Position numbers and translations under genes: made by a program
Notes under the pieces: generated by a model
What the model saw: the letters and a program-made list of their open reading frames with translations, nothing else
Databases searched by the model: none
Told to the model about the DNA's origin: nothing
Shown: positions 7,281 through 11,540 of the stretch, piece by piece
Layout of the letters: each line of letters opens with the position of its first letter
Position numbering within the stretch: position 1 is the stretch's first letter
Assembly: GCA_002699335.1 (NCBI GenBank)
Contig: PACG01000249.1
Span: 5,218 to 16,757, forward strand
Direction: 5' to 3'
Length of the DNA: 11,540 nt
Source: Candidatus Poribacteria bacterium
GTDB taxonomy: Bacteria; Poribacteria; WGA-4E; UBA9662

Positions 7281-8699
7281 TTAACTTGGATGATTCGCGT
7301 CGTCCTGATTATGTCCCAATCCATAACCTGTCAAGACATGTGTGCCAACCGTCCCATCAGTGATCTGAAAAATAGATGGGAATTGTTCCGACCAACTATC
7401 ATTGGCAGAGGGACAAAACTGACGGGAATTTCCTTCAATGGCCGTGATACCTTTAACGCGGGCGGCAATACCAGCAGAATGCAGAAAAGAGGCACCGGGG
7501 CATGTTAAATCCTGAACAGCCAAGAACATGCCGTATTCCTGTGCAACTGCTCCCATCAATAGGGCCTGTGACTGACCTTTACAGGCTTTCAGCGCTACGC
7601 CTGAGTAACCCTGCTCGTGTGCCAGCAGAAATGTTTCCAGATCGGTCAATGATTCGTCGATAACCACGGGTTTAATTTCAGCCGCCTCGTGCATCTTATT
7701 TTCGGGATGAGATTTAAGATCGCGATCCGTCGGTTGTTCGATGTAGGCCAGTCGCTCAAAGGCATCTCCCTGGCCTGACCGGATTTTCTCCAGAAAGGCC
7801 AACAGATATTCTACGTCATCACAGGTTTCATTGAAATCCGCCGAATAATACCAGTGATCAACACCTCGTTTAGCCTGGGTCTCCGCTGTTACTGCTTCAA
7901 TGGAAAGAACCCGGTCTACATCCCAATCTAGATCTTGGCCATTGAGCTTGATTTTGAGGTGCGTGAGCCCATCGGCCTGAATCCATTCCGGCAGTGTTTC
8001 CGGTAAACCGTCGTTCAGTTGTTCCGAGATATCCTCATCGGTCAATGGGTCTAAGGCACCAATCAGGTGGTAGAGGGGCATCCGGGGTTGAGGTGTAGTC
8101 AAAACATATTGATCTAGATACTTGCCCTTAAACATCTGGGCCTGGAACTGATCCGCAGCAGTACCAGCTTGACTGGAGTTGAGATAATGAGATAAGTCAT
8201 GGTTCATAAATTCGGCCGACAAACCGTGGTAGCTATTGATACCGTTAGCGTGTCCAAACGCGTCGTGGATGGCAGCGTCAATTGGGCTGGTAGTAACAGC
8301 AGTACATAGTTTTGGGATCGGAACCGACAAATTCATCTGAGACGAAATCTCGGTGGCCAACTGGAGAAAGATGGGCTCCAGCACTTCAGTGTGGTCGATA
8401 GGATGAGCCATTAGTTGATGGTCTGCCAGTTTAGCGACAGCTTTCGCTGCAAGTATCTTCATTGCTGCTAGGCTTTGATCGAAAGGGACGTGACGCGGTG
8501 GAAAAGCCCAAACGTTTCCGAGTGGCATAGATCCAAACCCGTGGCCGATTTTGCGGTCGCGTGTCTCGACTGTCATTCGAACATTAAACAAGATACAGTG
8601 ATCGGTCGGAACACCACCAAACTTTAAAGGGGTTCGGTACTGGTGCTGCTCGAAATCGTAGCTGACTTCCCTGATACGAATATCCGTGGCTTTAGCCAT
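7281..8699 (-). CDS. Enolase-superfamily protein (mandelate racemase/muconate lactonizing enzyme group)
   Basis: 472 residues, longer than the usual 360-420 for this group. Enzymes of the family abstract a proton alpha to a carboxylate and typically dehydrate or racemise sugar acids, or cycloisomerise; they bind Mg2+ in a C-terminal barrel. Visible landmarks: N-terminal capping domain with RTPLKFGGV (22-30) and MPLGNVWAFP (58-67); the KxK pair HLKIKLNG (Lys249, Lys251); metal ligands Asp288 (SADFNE), Glu321 (YIEQP) and Asp348 (VIDES); and Lys371 or Lys374 (VALKACKGQSQAL) as candidate opposing acid/base. Metal ligands are all in place, so it should be active. The start ATG is preceded by AGGGAGG at 7 nt. 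It precedes the fusion gene by 15 bp and follows a dead Gfo/Idh gene, suggesting a former three-gene unit for sugar or sugar-acid metabolism. Substrate unknown. Confidence 0.88.
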   Translation of the reverse strand: MAKATDIRIREVSYDFEQHQYRTPLKFGGVPTDHCILFNVRMTVETRDRKIGHGFGSMPLGNVWAFPPRHVPFDQSLAAMKILAAKAVAKLADHQLMAHPIDHTEVLEPIFLQLATEISSQMNLSVPIPKLCTAVTTSPIDAAIHDAFGHANGINSYHGLSAEFMNHDLSHYLNSSQAGTAADQFQAQMFKGKYLDQYVLTTPQPRMPLYHLIGALDPLTDEDISEQLNDGLPETLPEWIQADGLTHLKIKLNGQDLDWDVDRVLSIEAVTAETQAKRGVDHWYYSADFNETCDDVEYLLAFLEKIRSGQGDAFERLAYIEQPTDRDLKSHPENKMHEAAEIKPVVIDESLTDLETFLLAHEQGYSGVALKACKGQSQALLMGAVAQEYGMFLAVQDLTCPGASFLHSAGIAARVKGITAIEGNSRQFCPSANDSWSEQFPSIFQITDGTVGTHVLTGYGLGHNQDDANHPS

Positions 8700-8706
8700 A
8701 AGAGAT

Positions 8707-8713
8707 CCTCCCT
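8707..8713 (-). promoter_or_regulatory. Ribosome binding site of the MR/MLE gene
   Basis: AGGGAGG on the minus strand, 7 nt upstream of the ATG at 8699. It supports this start over any internal one. Confidence 0.65.
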
Positions 8714-8796
8714 GATTACTTCACTATTGATGATAACGCGGATTTACATCCAACCTTTGCTATCAGCCATGTCGCGCTGGTATGTAGCCGGAGCCT

Positions 8797-9552
8797 TCAT
8801 TCATACTCCAACCTTCTATTCTCCAGAAATTCGGCAATGTCAACGGTCCTTTTCTTTTTTTCCCTCTGGATATCAGCAAAGACAATGGCTAACGATTTTA
8901 GGTTATCTTAGCGCTACACTCCGGTTCTAGAACTTCTTGTAGTGCCGAAACAAATTCAACCAGGATCACGTCCTGTCTGCTTAAAGCTAGATTGTCGTGT
9001 GCCAGTTCCTCCAATCCGCCAATCTCCATTCCACGGTAGGTTCTCGATCCAAGACATATCGTAGCAGGTCGAAATGGTGAATCTCTATATCCACGAATCA
9101 ACGGGTAAGGCATAATGTATAGTGGTGGGTGCCAGGTACCACGACCCAGGATTAGCAGAACCAACACTAACTTGAAAAAAGGGCAACCCGATGACGCTGT
9201 CATGTGTACCTGGTCTGTTGAGGCTTCAAAACGTCACTCAGCGATTTCTCATCGATCAGGTGCCTGCTCCAAATGCTTCCATAGCAACAGCTTCGTGGGA
9301 TTTAGATGGGGTGACGTCTAAAGAAAAATCCTCCTCTATTGCGAGAATAGCAGTGGTAGTAGATTCAAAACTGGTGCAGATGGTAGTTGATATTAGTCTG
9401 CTGCCTGCTCTCCGGGTTCTGCCAACGGATCTACATAACCGACTAGCTCCATGCCTTGATTCCGTTGGCAGATGTCAATACGGCTTCTGGCCCGTCTACC
9501 TAAACCGACTAAAATACCTTGCAATAAGTGAGCCTCTCTAACAGAAAGCCAT
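8797..9552 (-). pseudogene. Gfo/Idh/MocA family oxidoreductase, multiply frameshifted and shortened
   Basis: Family members are NAD(P)-dependent sugar or inositol dehydrogenases of about 330-400 residues. The minus strand, read across frames, gives in order: ILVGLGRRARSRIDICQRN and ELVGYVDPLAEP (Rossmann start, about 9516-9410); DVTPSKSHEAVAMEAFGAG (about 9318-9258); HLIDEKSLSDVLKPQQ, the decayed EKP motif region (about 9254-9205); IHHFDLLRYVLDREP, the family's HhfDl helix (about 9080-9035); EFVSALQEVLEPECSA (about 8960-8912); DNLKSLAIVFADIQREKK ending with a TGA at 8797-8799. In-frame stops and frame changes separate each block, and about a third of the protein is missing or unrecognisable. 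The lysine of EKP is followed by Ser rather than Pro. It is 98 bp upstream of the MR/MLE gene in the same direction, so it was probably the first gene of that operon. Confidence 0.8.
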
Positions 9553-9574
9553 TAAATTATACTGGCATGGATTG

Positions 9575-9599
9575 AAAAATCAAGGTTAGCCAGGCTAAC
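9575..9599 (-). terminator. Possible intrinsic terminator at the end of the TauE/SafE-like gene
   Basis: On the minus strand GTTAGC-CTG-GCTAAC forms a 6-bp stem with a 3-nt loop overlapping the TAG stop codon, followed after five bases by TTTTT. The stem is short and the T-run displaced, so it would be a weak terminator. Confidence 0.4.
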
Positions 9600-10329
9600 G
9601 CCAAAACAGGAGTTTTAAACCTGTCAGTACCACAATCAACAAAATAATGGTTGAAAAGGCGGAACTGGAGACACGTCGATTCAGGTAGACTCCAAGACCT
9701 GTACCCAAGAGAAGAACAGGGAATAGAGGTAATAAACGCCTGAGAACCGATACATCTAAAACTTGAAGTTTAAAATAGACTGGGATTTTACAGGAGTTGA
9801 TCAGAAAATAAAATGCAGTTGTCGTGGCCACAAATGTCCGGTTGGCTAGTCGTTGAGGCAGCAGATACATGGTGGTGATAGTGCCACCGATATGGGCCAA
9901 GGTAGAGACAAAACCCGTGATAAAACCGGCAATTGATCCATGCCACCTTCTTGGTTGGAAGCGACTCTCAGATTGGCCAAACTGGGTACGATAGATCTGA
10001 AAAAGGGCGAACCCGATGGCGGCTATGCCGATACTACTTTTCAGATGCTCGTCGGAAACAGAATCCAGCAAAAAGTAGCCGATGCCAATTCCAACCACTG
10101 CACCTGGAAATAGGACAATCAAGTTGCGTGTATCCCATTTACGCCAGTAGAAGAAGAGTGAAGCGATATCACAGGCAAATAGCAATGGTAACATCATCCC
10201 GATTGTCTCTTTAGCCGGGAAAACCTGAAGTAAGATCGGTCCAACCACGAGACCGCTTCCGCCACCGAAACCGGCTTTGGTCAGCCCAACCAGTAAGGCT
10301 GAGAGGTTGAGGAGAAGTGACTTGATCAT
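9595..10329 (-). CDS. TauE/SafE family membrane permease (putative sulfite/organosulfonate exporter family)
   Basis: 244 residues, in the normal range for the family (about 240-270), very hydrophobic with roughly seven or eight membrane helices. TauE/SafE proteins are inner-membrane permeases linked to export of sulfite, sulfoacetate or other organic anions; the substrate of this one is unknown. Both internal-repeat signatures are visible: GLTKAGFGGGSGLVVGPIL (15-33) and, in the second half, GFVSTLAHIGGTITTMYLLP (about 138-157). A basic loop (RFQPRRWHG, about 123-131) links the halves. The start is ATG at 10327-10329; the upstream sequence has no good Shine-Dalgarno, so the true start or translation rate is uncertain. 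It is separated from the Gfo/Idh remnant by only about 40 bp but a possible terminator lies between them. Confidence 0.88.
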   Translation of the reverse strand: MIKSLLLNLSALLVGLTKAGFGGGSGLVVGPILLQVFPAKETIGMMLPLLFACDIASLFFYWRKWDTRNLIVLFPGAVVGIGIGYFLLDSVSDEHLKSSIGIAAIGFALFQIYRTQFGQSESRFQPRRWHGSIAGFITGFVSTLAHIGGTITTMYLLPQRLANRTFVATTTAFYFLINSCKIPVYFKLQVLDVSVLRRLLPLFPVLLLGTGLGVYLNRRVSSSAFSTIILLIVVLTGLKLLFWR

Positions 10330-11487
10330 TTGAGAGTATATATTATGCTCAGGCGACCGGATAAAAAATTCGGTATAAATTCATACTCACGACCTGCTTA
10401 TTGTAAAGGTGTGACTAACTTTTATCAGGTCGAAGCAATTTCAGCGAGGACTCCGCGCAATTGACCAACTTACTAACCAATACCGGCAAAGGTTAATCGT
10501 CCTACATTACTTTGAGGCGATCAGCTTTTGTCTGTAACCAGCCATTCCTTATAGCTTGGTAATCTGAAGATCTAGATTAGGCGACAACTTAGATCTTATT
10601 CTGTTGTTTAGCCGTTTATGAGCTTGCAACTTAGGTTATATTAACATACGATTCACTATAAAAAGAGGAATACTGTCAATTTGACAATATCATATTTTGT
10701 TAAGTGAGGGAACATTCTCTATTTTTCTGTCTGATACGAATTCTTCTAGAATAAGTTCTGTTGAGGCAAAGCCAACCCATTTATTTAGCAGTTTTTTCAG
10801 CAGAAGATTGCGTAAAGCCATCACTGCTCGTAAGAGCAGACGAGTATTGAATATCGGGCGGTTTGGTCAGACATCAACTTGCAATTGTTGAAGTGAATTT
10901 GGGGCACGGCGAATCTGACATCCACTGTGGCTTAAGTTTGAGCGATGAAGCATGCAGCCATGGTGGTAAGAGACGGTGATGATCCCAAGCGCGATACCTC
11001 GGTGCCTGAAACTCGTCTCATCCGATTTCGGGCTTGGCATCTTGATTGGCTCTCTCCACAAAAGTAATAGCAAACAAGTTGATGGTAAGTGCAATAAAAA
11101 TATGGTACAAAAAACAATAACCTACTAGATGTCGAGAGTGCGGGAGTATCAATATTGTTAAAAGGTAAAACGACCTACATGGAAGGTTGATAGAACACAT
11201 TACGTCAGAGCTTGTTGTCTTAAACTTATTCGCAAGACATTGTTTTTCTCCAGACCAGATGTATACCATACCTTGGAGTTTGTCATTGAATACAATTTGG
11301 GTATTCCACTTATGAATTAACTCCTACCCGTAACTATTTACCTTCCGGGTTCGTTTCCTGATGTGAATCTGATTCCCATTTCCCTCTTTTCCGGGTTGGG
11401 TTAAGCCTATTGGAAACAGGCTGCCTACCAAATGAGCAGATGGTATGGGTACCAACTAAAGTTGGGCCAACAAAAATTTTAGTGCTA
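10330..11487. other. Long stretch with no secure gene; one nearly open minus-strand frame
   Basis: No recognised family on either strand. One minus-strand frame runs from about 11094 to 10690 (135 codons) with a single TGA (10867-10869): the upstream half includes SFRHRGIALGIITVSYHHG, the downstream half NRPIFNTRLLLRAVMALRN and then KWVGFASTELILEEFVSDRK before its TGA at 10690-10692. A second minus frame (11269-11018) has a hydrophobic piece, YCFLYHIFIALTINLFAITF. These read like coding sequence but I cannot name them. A 13-bp palindrome TGTCAA-T-TTGACA (10674-10686) lies just beyond the first frame. Likely another decayed region. Confidence 0.4.
10674..10686. repeat. 13-bp palindrome TGTCAATTTGACA
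   Basis: Perfect 6+1+6 inverted repeat in AT-rich sequence, the form of a small operator, but no gene with a clear start lies next to it. Confidence 0.4.
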
Positions 11488-11527
11488 CTACAGGAGTGTA
11501 TATCGCACATCCACTCCTGTGGTCTTT
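11488..11527 (+). terminator. Terminator-like hairpin
   Basis: ACAGGAGTG (11490-11498) pairs perfectly with CACTCCTGT (11512-11520) around a 13-nt loop; the stem can be extended by a wobble and one further pair, and TCTTTTT follows. This is the shape of a rho-independent terminator for plus-strand transcription, although the loop is long and no plus-strand gene was found upstream within the window. It may instead serve a gene beyond the right edge in the other direction. Confidence 0.45.
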
Positions 11528-11540
11528 TTAGCGAAGCGAT

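Noticed and set aside
7005..7508. 167-codon open frame on the plus strand
   Set aside because: Antisense to the start of the fusion gene and the end of the MR/MLE gene, both supported by domain motifs.
8898..9203. 101-codon minus-strand open frame as an independent gene
   Set aside because: Its last part (EFVSALQEVLEPECSA) is one block of the Gfo/Idh remnant, and other blocks of that family lie in other frames over the same stretch; the N-terminal part has no family pattern.
9191..9541. 116-codon open frame on the plus strand
   Set aside because: Opposite the N-terminal blocks of the Gfo/Idh remnant, which match known motifs on the minus strand.
10681..10703. TTGACA as a -35 promoter box
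   Set aside because: No -10-like hexamer at 16-18 bp on the plus strand; the TTGACA is explained as one arm of a palindrome.
1..11540. tRNA, rRNA, CRISPR array or complete defence system
   Set aside because: No cloverleaf with a GTTCRANYC arm, no rRNA motifs and no regularly spaced repeats were seen; the only defence-related sequence is the short hsdM fragment.

Overview
The window (about 11.5 kb, GC in the mid-40s by eye) is bacterial. It is a mosaic of a few intact genes and an unusual amount of decayed coding sequence. The gene repertoire (phytanoyl-CoA dioxygenase-like protein, SMP-30 lactonase, Gfo/Idh/MocA oxidoreductase, enolase-superfamily protein, a legumain-like/transglutaminase fusion, IS remnants) resembles large, IS-rich genomes of Planctomycetes or sponge-associated Poribacteria-type bacteria. 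That assignment is inference from gene families only.

Layout. 1-524 (minus): 5' part of an intact PhyH-family gene running off the left edge. 639-1197 (minus): SMP-30/gluconolactonase pseudogene. 1240-1924 (plus): IS1-family transposase pseudogene, abutting the truncated 5' end of the lactonase remnant. 1925-2470: no assignable gene. About 2474-2561 (minus): N-terminal scrap of a type I restriction hsdM. 2594-2974 (minus): intact YciA-like acyl-CoA thioesterase. About 3048-3296 (plus): C-terminal scrap of an IS3-type transposase. 3482-4516 (plus): full-length but broken zinc-dependent alcohol dehydrogenase. 4650-7265 and 7281-8699 (minus): two intact genes 15 bp apart, the upstream one an enolase-superfamily (MR/MLE) protein, the downstream one an 871-residue exported protein joining a C13/legumain-like domain to DUF3857 and a transglutaminase core. 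8797-9552 (minus): Gfo/Idh/MocA oxidoreductase pseudogene, immediately upstream of and co-oriented with the MR/MLE gene. 9595-10329 (minus): intact TauE/SafE-type permease with a possible terminator at its stop codon. 10330-11487: no secure gene. 11488-11527: terminator-like hairpin.

How the genes fit together. The Gfo/Idh remnant, MR/MLE enzyme and fusion protein may once have been one minus-strand transcription unit. An NAD(P)-dependent sugar oxidoreductase plus an acid-sugar dehydratase-like enzyme is a common pairing in sugar or sugar-acid catabolism, and the lactonase remnant fits the same theme. The oxidoreductase and lactonase are now dead, so any pathway here is incomplete. I do not see a defence system, CRISPR array, tRNA or rRNA. 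The most distinctive object is the legumain-like/transglutaminase fusion, whose peptidase-like domain appears to lack its nucleophilic cysteine while its transglutaminase triad is intact.
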